Shown: in pieces, positions 1 to 7,953 of the stretch | Position numbering within the stretch: position 1 is the stretch's first letter | How the letters are laid out: every line of letters starts with the position of its first letter | Assembly (NCBI GenBank): GCA_026386845.1 | Contig: JAPLMW010000094.1 | Span: 1-53,371 of the forward strand | Length of the DNA stretch: 53,371 nucleotides | Origin: Phycisphaerae bacterium | GTDB lineage: Bacteria; Planctomycetota; Phycisphaerae; Sedimentisphaerales; UBA12454 | Direction: 5' to 3' | Translations under genes and position numbers: made by a program | Notes under the pieces: model-generated | What the model was told of the DNA's origin: nothing | What the model saw: the letters and a program-made list of their open reading frames with translations, nothing else | Databases searched by the model: none

Positions 1-270
1 GTCGCTCAGTTCAAGATGGATACCGGAAGATATCCAACTCAGGAAGAGGGGCTTACCATTCTGGTTGAACAGCCCAGCGATGTTACAAATTATCAGCAGG
101 GCGGGTATCTTGATTCGACGACAGTTCCAAAGGATGCCTGGGGCCACGATTTCATATATATTGCTTATCCTGAAAGCGGTAAACCTTATGTAATTGTCAG
201 CGATGGCGCCGACGGCCAGGAAGGCGGCGAAGGCTATGATGCCGACCTTTACAGCACTGATGCAGAATGA
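1..270 (+). CDS. gspG: Type II secretion major pseudopilin GspG, C-terminal part
   Basis: The reading frame is open from base 1, so the N-terminal prepilin helix lies outside the window and only 89 codons are visible. The remaining part has the GspG hallmarks: DTGRYPTQEEGL, followed by a PKDAWGHDFIY segment and a glycine- and aspartate-rich C-terminus (VSDGADGQEGGEGYDADL), which in this family forms the calcium-binding loop. GspG is the major subunit of the periplasmic pseudopilus that pushes substrates through the outer-membrane secretin. The gene is first in a run of pseudopilin genes, the usual GHIJK order of type II secretion operons. Confidence 0.93.
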   Translation, partial: VAQFKMDTGRYPTQEEGLTILVEQPSDVTNYQQGGYLDSTTVPKDAWGHDFIYIAYPESGKPYVIVSDGADGQEGGEGYDADLYSTDAE

Positions 271-276
271 CAATGA

Positions 277-317
277 GTTCGACCCTTCGACTATGCTCAG
301 GGCAGACAGGCTCACCA
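277..317. repeat. Dispersed 40-bp repeat, copy 1 (intergenic)
   Basis: The segment starts GTTCGACCCTTCGAC and ends GGCAGACAGGCTCACCA. It closely matches copies at 8314-8355 and 45478-45517. It fills nearly the whole gap between gspG and the next pseudopilin gene and ends 4 bases before that gene's first ATG, so no Shine-Dalgarno sequence is visible there. Short repeats of this kind (TTCGAC...GCTCAGGGCAGGC...CTCACC) are, to my recollection, common dispersed elements in some bacterial and environmental genomes. Its mobilising enzyme is not identifiable here. Confidence 0.85.
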
Positions 318-321
318 TAAA

Positions 322-897
322 ATGAACCGTTATTGTTCAAAACATTTGCCGATGTGCAGTGCCGCCAGAAGCGGGGCAATACTGGCGGAAATTATTATGG
401 TACTTTTCATTGTCGCGATGTTTACGATGATGACGATGATGAATTTATCAGATGTGCTGAGCAGAAACAGCTTCAAAGGCAAAGCGTATGACCTTGTAAA
501 GCTTTGTCAAATGGCGGCGACAAGCGCAGCCGAGACCGGCAGAAGATATGAAATAATTATAGACTTTGCACAGAATTCATATACGCTGCGGGAAATTATG
601 ACCGGTCTTGTAGCTGTCGAAGATATAGAAGAACAGGAAATTATCGAAACAGGACAATTCAGCGATCGCTTTCAGTTGTCTTATGTGATGTTTGACGACG
701 GCGAATGGACAAATGAGGCGCCGGCCTTGTTCAGAGTCGGTAAAACCGGCTGGCAGTATGGCGGGAAAATCGTTATTACCGACGAAAATGGGAAAGTATA
801 TTCAATCGTAATCAACAGGTTGAGTCGAATGATAAATATTCTTGATGGCGATGCGGTAATTCTTGTACCAAGAAGCGAAGATGAAATGGGTTTTTAA
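322..897 (+). CDS. GspH-like minor pseudopilin
   Basis: A 191-residue protein with a type IV prepilin N-terminus: a short basic leader ending in ARSG, then AILAE, with the conserved glutamate at mature position 5 and a hydrophobic helix to about residue 42. Prepilin peptidase should cut after the glycine at about residue 18. The rest is a soluble domain with no further motif I recognise. Position after gspG and before three other prepilin-type genes suggests GspH, a minor pseudopilin near the pilus tip. The first ATG (322) has no clear ribosome binding site because a dispersed repeat lies directly upstream; ATG 352 is an alternative that leaves an 8-residue leader. The end overlaps the next gene by 17 bases. 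Confidence 0.8.
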   Translation: MNRYCSKHLPMCSAARSGAILAEIIMVLFIVAMFTMMTMMNLSDVLSRNSFKGKAYDLVKLCQMAATSAAETGRRYEIIIDFAQNSYTLREIMTGLVAVEDIEEQEIIETGQFSDRFQLSYVMFDDGEWTNEAPALFRVGKTGWQYGGKIVITDENGKVYSIVINRLSRMINILDGDAVILVPRSEDEMGF

Positions 898-1771
898 GAA
901 AATTTTGTTCCTTGGGCAAAACTCAGGACAATCGCAAAACCGTAAGGCTTTTACGCTGATTGAGGTTACGGTTGCGCTGATTGTATTCGGAATGATAGCG
1001 GCGACCGTGCTTGTCGTCATCAACAAGGCAATCGAAACAGTCGTCCTGTGGCAGACTAAGATGCAGGCATTTGAGATTACCAGAGAAAATATGGAAAAAA
1101 TTCTGGCACAATCGTCCGTTACCGATTTTGTTGAATACGGAATGAGTGAAACAAATCCCGATATTACCTGGGAAACAACGGTTTCATCGTTCTATGAGCC
1201 GCTAACAGACCAGATGTGGATGCGGGCAGTTTGCACTGCACAATTTGTCGACAGCGAAGGCGAAGAACAGAAAATCGAACTTACACACTGGCTCACCAGC
1301 CTGAACCAAGAACAGATTCGTCAGATACTCGAACAGAAACAAAGAGAAAGCGAATACCAGGCAGCAATGGGTACGCTTCTCAATGAATCGTCTGAAAGTG
1401 TGGGGCAGCAGGGACAATTACTGGCTGGACAACAAGCTAATCAGCTGCAGCAACAGGCAGATCATCTGCAGGAGCAGGCAGATCAACTGCGGGAGCAGGC
1501 TAAGCAGCCGCAGACTAAGGAGCAGGCGGAGCAGCTGCAGCACCAGGCAGAGCAACTGCAACAGAAGGCAGATCAGTTGCAACAGAAGGCCGAGCAACAG
1601 CAACAGGCCGAGCAGATGCAGCAGCAGCAGGCTGAGGAGCCACAAAACCAGCAGGATTCTGATGCCCAGAGCTGGAAAGAAATAGAAAGTTTGATTGGCC
1701 CGCCGCCGGCAGGTTATAACAGCTGGAAGGATGTACCGTTGGAACAGTTCTGGGGAGCTATGATGAAGTGA
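881..1771 (+). CDS. GspI-like minor pseudopilin with glutamine-rich C-terminal tail
   Basis: The ATG at 881 gives a leader ending in RKA before FTLIEVTVAL, a prepilin processing site with Glu5 and alanine at -1. A TTG at 863 would add six residues and is less likely; 881 is preceded by a purine-rich stretch and overlaps the preceding gene. The N-terminal 120 residues or so resemble a small pseudopilin of the GspI kind. About 80 residues (roughly 176-258) then form an almost pure Gln/Ala/Leu/Glu heptad array (QLQQQAD-like units), probably a coiled coil, and a short Trp-containing end follows (SWKDVPLEQFWGAMMK). GspI proteins usually have about 120-130 residues, so the tail is an unusual addition. 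Overlaps the next gene by 4 bases. Confidence 0.75.
   Translation: MKWVFKKILFLGQNSGQSQNRKAFTLIEVTVALIVFGMIAATVLVVINKAIETVVLWQTKMQAFEITRENMEKILAQSSVTDFVEYGMSETNPDITWETTVSSFYEPLTDQMWMRAVCTAQFVDSEGEEQKIELTHWLTSLNQEQIRQILEQKQRESEYQAAMGTLLNESSESVGQQGQLLAGQQANQLQQQADHLQEQADQLREQAKQPQTKEQAEQLQHQAEQLQQKADQLQQKAEQQQQAEQMQQQQAEEPQNQQDSDAQSWKEIESLIGPPPAGYNSWKDVPLEQFWGAMMK
1406..1654 (+). repeat. Degenerate 21-bp tandem array coding for Gln-rich heptads
   Basis: Inside the GspI-like gene the DNA is a series of imperfect 21-base units built on CAG/GCA/CTG, such as CAGGCAGATCAACTGC. Each encodes one heptad (Q-L-Q-x-Q-A-x). On the opposite strand the same DNA gives a leucine-rich spurious ORF. The repeat can expand or shrink by slippage without losing frame, so its length may vary between strains. 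Confidence 0.8.
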
Positions 1772-2619
1772 TTCGGAAAGAAATGAAACAAAACGGCAGA
1801 AAAAAATATTGTTTCAGGGAATCAGGGTTTACGCTTGCCGAGGCGGTCGCGACCCTTGCAATAGCTGCGATGATTATGGTTGCCGCCATCGGCATCTACA
1901 CGGCGGTAAAACGGTCTGAAGCAGCGATAAACAAACGGCTCGAAGGCGGGTTCGTCGCTCTGGAAATACTCCAGAGAATCGCTGAAGATATAGACAGGCT
2001 CGCTCTGCCGGGCTCCGATGTAACAATGACTATAAAAAACAAGACCGAAGCAGGCGGATATAAAAGCGCTCAGATGATTATCGAAAGCAAGATTTACGAT
2101 AAAGACAACAAGCCGCAGGTGTTCGAAAAAATCATCTGGCAGAGCCGACTCGACCCTGATATGAACAGCCTTGTAGTCTATCGCGCTCACGGCGGATATA
2201 CCCTTGAAGACAAAATGCTCGATGAGCCGAAGGAAAAATACGAAAGAGAGCGATTTATACCCATAAGCAGCGGCGTTACCGTTTTTTCCATCGAAACAGT
2301 GAGCGACAATAATACCATAGGTCAGATATGGGAAAGCCAGAGTCTGCCGCCGGCCGTTAAAGTTTCAATATCATTCGCCGCACCACAGCAGGATTTGCTT
2401 GGCAATCTGGCTGTGCCCCAGGAAGAGATAAAAACGGGAACCGTTGTCATCGACCGGTTCAAGCAATTAGCCTATCAGTTTGTATATAAGGAATTCCTTG
2501 ATGCCAATCACACTGCCGACGTGAACGACCATAATGTGCCAGCGGAGGCAAATGAACCGAATATGTATATGGAACCTAATGGAATATCAGGAAGTATGAA
2601 TGAACGGACAAGAAGATAA
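1768..2619 (+). CDS. GspJ-like minor pseudopilin
   Basis: A 283-residue prepilin-like protein: basic leader, then ESG before FTLAEAVATLAI with Glu5 and a hydrophobic helix to about residue 47. The soluble domain (EILQRIAEDIDRLALPGSD and onward) has the layout of GspJ, the minor pseudopilin that joins GspI and GspK at the pilus tip. The GTG at 1768 overlaps the stop codon of the preceding gene and has GGGGAG 10 bases upstream; ATG 1783, just after GGAAAGAA, is a possible alternative start. The C-terminus is rich in Asn, Pro and Glu and overlaps the next gene by 20 bases. Confidence 0.78.
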   Translation: MIRKEMKQNGRKKYCFRESGFTLAEAVATLAIAAMIMVAAIGIYTAVKRSEAAINKRLEGGFVALEILQRIAEDIDRLALPGSDVTMTIKNKTEAGGYKSAQMIIESKIYDKDNKPQVFEKIIWQSRLDPDMNSLVVYRAHGGYTLEDKMLDEPKEKYERERFIPISSGVTVFSIETVSDNNTIGQIWESQSLPPAVKVSISFAAPQQDLLGNLAVPQEEIKTGTVVIDRFKQLAYQFVYKEFLDANHTADVNDHNVPAEANEPNMYMEPNGISGSMNERTRR

Positions 2620-3976
2620 AATTCGTGTCAGCGAACATCGAACAGGTTTCGCATTAATACTCGTGATAGTCGTGCTTGTAGTGCTTACCGCCATAGTATA
2701 TAGATTAAGCTCATCCATCAGCCAGTGGAAACACAGGCAGCAGTATATGATTGATTACCAGATTGCCAGATACGGCTGCGAATCGGGGCTGAAATACGCT
2801 CTTGTAACAGTTAACGGACTTGCACCTGTGTATGTTTCAAGGCCGAACGAGCCGGATTTTTCCGACCTTTTTACGATGAGCGACGAGGAGTATAAACAAA
2901 TGATGCAGGACTGGGCATATAAACTTGGAATGGAAATTGACGCGAACAATCTGGGTAAAGATAATTTTACCGCGAATTTTATGGATTTCAGGTCATTGTT
3001 CAAGAGCAATGACGTTAACGACTTAAACAGTCTGCCAACAGATTATAATCTTTTTAGCGAGCCAAATAATATTAATGATGTCAATGAGTCAGGTCTGTTA
3101 GGGTCGAATGAGCTTTATGTTCACGGCCCTTACGGGCCGCCGTGGCCTTATGTGATCGAACCAGTTGAAATAGAATTCGGCGATGCCCGCGTGAGAATAG
3201 AAATTATCGATGAAAACGCCAAACTGCCTCTATGCTGGGGCATCTCCTCAGACGAGAAAGTGAAAAAAGAAGCAAAAGCCGCCGTTGTTACTTTCTGCGA
3301 ATGGATGCAGATGGAACCAAACGATATCGAACCGCTGCTGAAACAACTGGCGGGCATAAAAGAAATAAAACCGTTCAGCGTAAATTTAAAACCAGTTGTT
3401 ACAGCTACATCGCAGCAGGCAACACCTGGCGGGGAAGAAGCCAAAAGTCCGCAAAGCAGGAGAATGGCCCGCAGAACCAGAACCAGCCGGACAAGAAGCA
3501 CAACCGTTCAGGAAACCAGGTCGCAAATGGCGCATACTATGGATTTTGCAAAACTGATGCACAGCCCGATGATAGACCTTGAAAAACTCGCAAAACCGGT
3601 TAATGAAGATGAAAACCGCTCGGAGTCGGCTCTTAAATATATCAGCCTGTGGGGCACAGGGCAGGTAAACGTAAATACCGCGCCGCGGCAGGTGCTTGAG
3701 GCGGCTTTTACCTTCGGCGGAGATGCGGCTGAAATAGCGAAACAGATAATAAAACTGAGAAAGGAAATCCCCTTTCAAAATATCGACGACCTTAAGAAAA
3801 GGCTTTTCAGCTACACCGACTCAATCGAAAAATCCAAGTCGTATATAACTTTCCAAAGCAATTGTTTTTCGATTCGAGTGAGTGCGACAAGCGGCGTGGC
3901 AAAAGTAAGCGCAACGGCGGGCATAAAGAAAGAAAAAGAAGGAAATGCTCAAAAAATCGGTATAATTATCGAATAG
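2600..3976 (+). CDS. gspK: General secretion pathway protein K (GspK)
   Basis: 458 residues. After a basic leader, HRTG precedes FALILVIVVLVVL. Position 5 is not glutamate, as is usual for GspK, the pseudopilin that caps the tip. GCESGLKYAL follows the helix. A helix-hairpin-helix-like segment near the end (VNVNTAPRQVLEAA ... IDDLKKRL) is the typical SAM-like domain of GspK. Between them (about residues 272-313) lies a Ser/Arg/Thr-rich low-complexity insertion, so the protein is longer than the usual 300-330 residues. The ATG is preceded by AGGAAG with 5-base spacing. Translationally coupled to the GspJ-like gene. Confidence 0.85.
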   Translation: MNGQEDKIRVSEHRTGFALILVIVVLVVLTAIVYRLSSSISQWKHRQQYMIDYQIARYGCESGLKYALVTVNGLAPVYVSRPNEPDFSDLFTMSDEEYKQMMQDWAYKLGMEIDANNLGKDNFTANFMDFRSLFKSNDVNDLNSLPTDYNLFSEPNNINDVNESGLLGSNELYVHGPYGPPWPYVIEPVEIEFGDARVRIEIIDENAKLPLCWGISSDEKVKKEAKAAVVTFCEWMQMEPNDIEPLLKQLAGIKEIKPFSVNLKPVVTATSQQATPGGEEAKSPQSRRMARRTRTSRTRSTTVQETRSQMAHTMDFAKLMHSPMIDLEKLAKPVNEDENRSESALKYISLWGTGQVNVNTAPRQVLEAAFTFGGDAAEIAKQIIKLRKEIPFQNIDDLKKRLFSYTDSIEKSKSYITFQSNCFSIRVSATSGVAKVSATAGIKKEKEGNAQKIGIIIE

Positions 3977-4000
3977 TTGACAATTACGGAGCAATAGCAA

Positions 4001-5458
4001 TTGGAACAGAACAGATGTCTGGGTATATATGTTGAGCCTGATGGGGCTACGATAGTCCTTGCGGCGAAGACCGGCAGCAAAATTGAAGTTATAGAGCAAT
4101 TTTGTATTGCCGCTTCGGCGAGCTTGGCCGAGCCGCAGCAATCCTTCAGTTTCGCCCAGGCCGCAAAGGATATTTCTGCCGCCTGCCAGGAAAAACAGCT
4201 TGCCTTTACGGATATCGCTGTCGCCATCGACTGCAGACTCTACAGGCAGCAGGTTCTGCATTCCGAATTCACTGAGCCGAAACAGATTTCTCAAACAATA
4301 AAATTCGACGCCGAAGAAGTGCTGGCTGTGAATGCCGCCGAGACGGCTGTTGCGTTCGAAATTGCGGGAAAAGGGCTGTCAGGCTCAGAAGTTTCAGTTT
4401 TTGCCGCTGCTGCCGGCGTGATGTCTGAAATAATACTGGCACTGCAAAACAATAAACTCGACCCTGTTACTGTTGAACCGGATTCAATATGCCTGCGAAG
4501 AATGATACAGCAGATGCCGGCGTGGAATGGGGATTCAAAACCAATATGGATATCGCTGTCAAAAAACAAATGTTTTATCATTTCGCCGCCCGCGCAGAAA
4601 GGTAATGTGTCGACAAGAACGTTTCTTGTCGGCGCCAGTCAGAACAGAAATATGCTGCTCTCAAGAGAGATAATGCTTACTACCGCAGCGGCCGGAGGCT
4701 CATGGCAGGGACGAAAAATAATGATATATGATTCAGTCAGCCGGGTTGATACCGACGCTCTGACTGAGCAGTCAGGTTTTGCAGTTGAAATATTTGACCC
4801 GACTGAAACAATCACAGCAAAAGCAGAACAACCGCCCGACAGCGACAGGCTTAGTATGATAATCGCTGCCGGCGCCGCAGCAGGAATGCTTGCGAAAAGT
4901 GAAAAGGTCGATTTCCGTCCTGATTTTATGCCTTATCAGGGCAAAAGAGCAGCTTTTGAAAAGACCATTAAAGTGCTTAGTATAAGCCTGGCGGTGCTGT
5001 TTATCGCACTGGGGGTTTTCGGCCATCTGCAGTATTACAAAGCAAACAGTTACAGGGGTCGTTTGGAGAAAAAATTCAGCGCCGAATATGCCATTGCGAT
5101 GACGGGGGCAAAATTTACAAGAGGCTCGGAGGCGGTCAAGAGGCTCAAGAGCGAAATAAACAGGATAAAAGATGTTAAAAGCGGCATATTGAGCGCTACG
5201 GGAGAAGAATCCGTAGAGGCAAAGCTTGCCTTATTCTTCGAGGCTCTTAACAGTGTGCCGGCGAGTGTTGATATTGAAATAGAAAAAGTTGCCATTACCA
5301 CAACGACAATGACTATTACCGGAAATACGAGCAGCAGAGGATACCTGGAGCTTTTCGGAGCGGTTGATAAACATCCGAAACTTAAAAGGGGACAATCGAG
5401 TTATCAGTCGAAAGACAATCGAGACTACTTCAGGATAAACATCGAACTGAAACAATAA
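4001..5458 (+). CDS. GspL/PilM-like inner-membrane assembly protein
   Basis: 485 residues. The first 320 or so look like an actin-fold, PilM/GspL-type cytoplasmic domain (CLGIYVEPDGATIVLAA at the start). A single membrane helix follows at about residues 327-347 (VLSISLAVLFIALGVFG), then a periplasmic coiled coil and a small ferredoxin-like domain (VASVDIEIEKVAI is approximate; the visible text is VPASVDIEIEKVAITTTTM). This is the GspL architecture: it recruits the secretion ATPase in the cytoplasm and pairs with GspM in the membrane. The TTG start at 4001 is supported by GGAG 9 bases upstream; no better ATG exists before the conserved N-terminus. Product name inferred from layout and operon position. 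Confidence 0.72.
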   Translation: MEQNRCLGIYVEPDGATIVLAAKTGSKIEVIEQFCIAASASLAEPQQSFSFAQAAKDISAACQEKQLAFTDIAVAIDCRLYRQQVLHSEFTEPKQISQTIKFDAEEVLAVNAAETAVAFEIAGKGLSGSEVSVFAAAAGVMSEIILALQNNKLDPVTVEPDSICLRRMIQQMPAWNGDSKPIWISLSKNKCFIISPPAQKGNVSTRTFLVGASQNRNMLLSREIMLTTAAAGGSWQGRKIMIYDSVSRVDTDALTEQSGFAVEIFDPTETITAKAEQPPDSDRLSMIIAAGAAAGMLAKSEKVDFRPDFMPYQGKRAAFEKTIKVLSISLAVLFIALGVFGHLQYYKANSYRGRLEKKFSAEYAIAMTGAKFTRGSEAVKRLKSEINRIKDVKSGILSATGEESVEAKLALFFEALNSVPASVDIEIEKVAITTTTMTITGNTSSRGYLELFGAVDKHPKLKRGQSSYQSKDNRDYFRINIELKQ

Positions 5459-5471
5459 GGTAAACTGATGA

Positions 5472-5672
5472 ATCCCGTTAGAAATCATAAATCCCGTTAG
5501 ACCTGGTTATGGATATATATGTTTTAGTGTGCCAAAAAACAGGAATATTTTTATAATGATTGCACCAAATTAAAGGAGGTCTAACGGGATAAATGGAAAA
5601 GAAGGTTTTTAATGGGACGAATCCTGTTTAAAATATTAAATGGTTATAATGAAAAAGGATTTCTAACGGGAT
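5472..5672. repeat. Nested inverted-repeat element with four CTAACGGGAT copies
   Basis: Outer arms: ATCCCGTTAGAAATC (5472-5486) and its exact reverse complement GATTTCTAACGGGAT (5658-5672). Inner arms: ATCCCGTTAGACCT (5491-5504) and AGGTCTAACGGGAT (5577-5590). All four share the 10-mer CTAACGGGAT, two in each direction. A perfect -10 box (TATAAT, 5552-5557) with only a poor -35 lies inside, and AAAGGAGG precedes the inner right copy. The right end overlaps the ATG of the GspM-like gene. It resembles a small terminal-inverted-repeat element, but I see no convincing target-site duplication. Confidence 0.85.
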
Positions 5673-6177
5673 GAAAGATATTTACAAAAAGCCGATTTTT
5701 TATTATGTGCTTGTGCCGGTCCTGCTGGCCGTCTGGCCTTTGTGGCTGTTTACACTCGGTTTGCCGGGCGCAAAAGACAGCTATAAAAAGGAAGCCGGCG
5801 AATATAGCGAGGCAGAAAAACTCATCGGGCAGATACTCGGCGAGCTTGACCCGCAGCGGCTCGATTACGCAAAAGCAAAAAAAGGCAGCGACCAGTTCGA
5901 TTATGTAACCGCAATCGACCAGGTAACCAGACTTTGCAGAATTTCTCCGGCGGCTTATAAGCTCAGCTCCAGTCCGTTAAGAAGTATGAAAGGCGGCCAG
6001 AAGAGCCAGGATGCCGCGGTGGCCATCGACCAAATTGATATCGAAAGACTTGCAAAATTCCTCTCCGTAATGCGTATGCGATGGGTGAATCTGCAGTGCA
6101 CAAATATATCGCTGGTAAAACTCAAAGGCGAAAAAGACGCGTGGAAAGCAGATGTGAGGTTTATGTATTATCAGTAA
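5671..6177 (+). CDS. GspM/PilO-like inner-membrane protein
   Basis: A 168-residue protein with a short basic N-terminus (MKDIYKKPIFYY), one membrane helix at about residues 10-30 and a periplasmic part that starts with a coiled-coil-like region and ends in a small mixed domain. This is the shape of GspM and PilO proteins, which pair with GspL/PilN in secretion and pilus machines. Last gene of the operon; it follows the GspL-like gene after a 212-base gap that holds the inverted-repeat element, and its ATG is formed by the end of that element. AAGGA lies 11 bases upstream. Sequence similarity to GspM cannot be judged directly, so the name rests on topology and place. Confidence 0.6.
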   Translation: MKDIYKKPIFYYVLVPVLLAVWPLWLFTLGLPGAKDSYKKEAGEYSEAEKLIGQILGELDPQRLDYAKAKKGSDQFDYVTAIDQVTRLCRISPAAYKLSSSPLRSMKGGQKSQDAAVAIDQIDIERLAKFLSVMRMRWVNLQCTNISLVKLKGEKDAWKADVRFMYYQ

Positions 6178-6182
6178 ACACA

Positions 6183-6277
6183 GGAAGTAAAGAAGTAAGG
6201 AGGTAAAGAGGTAAGGATAATTAGAAATATCGATTGTTTTTTTCCTTACATCCTTGCTTCCTTATTTCCTTACTTCC
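6183..6277. repeat. Long imperfect hairpin of GGAAGTAAG-type units
   Basis: The left arm (6183-6217) is purine-rich and made of repeated GGAAGTAA/AGGTAA units; the right arm (6243-6277) is its complement with 29 of 35 positions matching, around a 25-base loop. It sits between the end of the secretion operon and the gpmI promoter. It may help end transcription, but it has no clean T-run of the classic type, and the internal repetition suggests a slippage-made or mobile palindrome. Confidence 0.75.
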
Positions 6278-6285
6278 TTTTTAAA

Positions 6286-6314
6286 TTGACTTCTGCATCG
6301 TTTTTACTTAACAT
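6286..6314 (+). promoter_or_regulatory. Sigma-70-type promoter of gpmI
   Basis: TTGACT (6286-6291), 17 bases, TAACAT (6309-6314). It follows the preceding hairpin directly and lies 38 bases before the gpmI start, which has AGAGGT as ribosome binding site. Likely drives gpmI and mutL together. Confidence 0.7.
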
Positions 6315-6352
6315 ATTGCGTTCAATCTAAAATTTCAGATTCCAGAGGTATT

Positions 6353-7924
6353 ATGACTAAAGAAAAGACAGAACTTAAACGGCGGCCATTTGTGCTGATT
6401 ATCCGCGACGGATGGGGTTATAATCCCAATCCCGCCCAAGACGCATATAACTCAATAAAGCAGGCTCATATACCTACGGATGATATGCTGATGAGCCAAT
6501 ATCCGAATTGCATTATCCATACGAGCGGCGAAGATGTCGGATTGCCCGCAGGCACTATGGGAAACAGTGAAGTCGGACATCAAAACATCGGAGCGGGAAG
6601 AATCGTTGACCAGGAATCCGTAAGAATCAGCAAGGCTATCCGTGAAGGCTCCTTTTTTGAGAATGAGCAATTTGGCAAGTTGATAAATTTTATCAGGGAG
6701 CATAACAGCAAGCTGCACCTTCTCGGCCTGTGCAGCGATATCGGCGTGCACTCGTTTCTGGAACATCTCTACGGTCTGCTTGAGCTTGCAAAGAGAAATA
6801 ATCTTACAAAAGTTTATCTTCACGCTTTTACCGACGGCAGAGATTCTCCGCCGGACAGCGGCAGGGGTTATCTGCAGCAGATAGAAGATAAAATGGCGCA
6901 AATCGGAGTCGGCAAAATTGCTACCGTAATGGGGCGGTTCTACGCGATGGACAGGGACAGCCGATGGGACAGGGTGCAAAGGGCTTACGAGTGTATGACG
7001 CAGTGCAAGGGCGGCAGGGCGAAAAGCACGGCAGAAGCCATCGAGCAAAGCTATCAGAAAAAAGTAATGGATGAATTTATCGAGCCGGTCTGTATTCTCG
7101 ATGAAAACGACCAGCCGAGAGCGAAAATAGAGGATGGCGACGGCATTATCTTTTTCAATTTCCGAGGCGACAGACCCAGAGAAATCACGCGAGCCTTTGT
7201 CGATGATGCGTTCACAGGATTTGTCAGAACCGCAAGGCCGAAGGTTTATTACCTGTGTATGACGGAATATGACGCGACGATTCCGGCGCCGGCAGCGTTT
7301 GCGAAACCGCCGAAGATGAAGAATATCGCGGCGGCTTATTTCAGTGAGCTGGGATTGAAACAATTCCGCTGTGCCGAAACAGAAAAATACGCGCACGTTA
7401 CGTTTTTCTTTAACGATTATACCGAAACTCCGTTCCCCGGCGAAGACAGGCAGATTGTGCCGTCGCCAAGGGTTCGGACTTATGATTTAAAGCCGGAAAT
7501 GAGTGCATCGGAGGTCTGCGATGTTGTGATGGAAAGACTCGATACCGGAAAATACGATGTCGTGGTTGTCAATTTTGCCAATCCCGATATGGTGGGACAT
7601 ACCGGCATTCTCGAAGCTGCGGTAAAAGCGGCTGAAACGGTTGACACCTGTGTTGGGAGGATTCTCGAAAAGGTAAAACAGCTTGGCGGCGCTGCGATTA
7701 TCACTGCAGACCACGGCAATTTTGAGAAGATGCGCGACGAAAACGGAGGTCCGCATACCGCTCATACAATCGGTGATGTGCCGCTGATAGTTTTTGATGA
7801 GCTTAATAAAAACAGGAAACTCCGCAGCGGCGGAAGACTTGCCGATGTTATGCCTACACTGCTGGAAATGATGGAACTGCCGAAACCTGCGGAAATGACA
7901 GGGAAAAGTTTGTTAGCACATTAA
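6353..7924 (+). CDS. gpmI: 2,3-bisphosphoglycerate-independent phosphoglycerate mutase
   Basis: 523 residues, normal length. It interconverts 3- and 2-phosphoglycerate in glycolysis and gluconeogenesis in the cytoplasm, using two metal ions (usually manganese) and a phosphoserine. Visible signatures: RDGWGYNPNP at the start of the phosphatase domain; MGNSEVGHQNIGAGR with the catalytic serine; DGRDSPPDSG in the transferase domain; NFANPDMVGHTG and ADHGNFEKM with late metal ligands. AGAGGT lies 5 bases before the ATG. A promoter lies just upstream and mutL follows after 29 bases, so the two are probably cotranscribed. Confidence 0.95.
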   Translation: MTKEKTELKRRPFVLIIRDGWGYNPNPAQDAYNSIKQAHIPTDDMLMSQYPNCIIHTSGEDVGLPAGTMGNSEVGHQNIGAGRIVDQESVRISKAIREGSFFENEQFGKLINFIREHNSKLHLLGLCSDIGVHSFLEHLYGLLELAKRNNLTKVYLHAFTDGRDSPPDSGRGYLQQIEDKMAQIGVGKIATVMGRFYAMDRDSRWDRVQRAYECMTQCKGGRAKSTAEAIEQSYQKKVMDEFIEPVCILDENDQPRAKIEDGDGIIFFNFRGDRPREITRAFVDDAFTGFVRTARPKVYYLCMTEYDATIPAPAAFAKPPKMKNIAAAYFSELGLKQFRCAETEKYAHVTFFFNDYTETPFPGEDRQIVPSPRVRTYDLKPEMSASEVCDVVMERLDTGKYDVVVVNFANPDMVGHTGILEAAVKAAETVDTCVGRILEKVKQLGGAAIITADHGNFEKMRDENGGPHTAHTIGDVPLIVFDELNKNRKLRSGGRLADVMPTLLEMMELPKPAEMTGKSLLAH

Positions 7925-7953
7925 AATATTTCAATATTCCTGCCGGTGTTATA

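Noticed and set aside
197-379. Minus-strand ORF beginning MPRFWRHCTSANVLNNNG and containing GEPVCPEHSRRVEL
   Set aside because: It is the antisense reading of the dispersed repeat and of two real pseudopilin genes; this peptide is a known sign of spurious translation of such repeats.
1418-1645. Leucine-rich 75-residue ORF on the minus strand
   Set aside because: Pure antisense of the CAG-type heptad array; composition follows from the repeat, with no start signal.
4112-4140. Possible fourth copy of the dispersed repeat (GCTTCGGCGAGCTTGGCCGA)
   Set aside because: Shares only short GC-rich stretches with the repeat and lies in normal GspL-like coding sequence.
5593-5631. 12-codon ORF after AAAGGAGG within the inverted-repeat element
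   Set aside because: Spacing from the ribosome-binding-like sequence to the ATG is 13 bases and the peptide is very short; kept only as a remark in the repeat entry.
6452-7396. 314-residue minus-strand ORF
   Set aside because: Lies wholly opposite gpmI, with no motif and with shadow-like composition.
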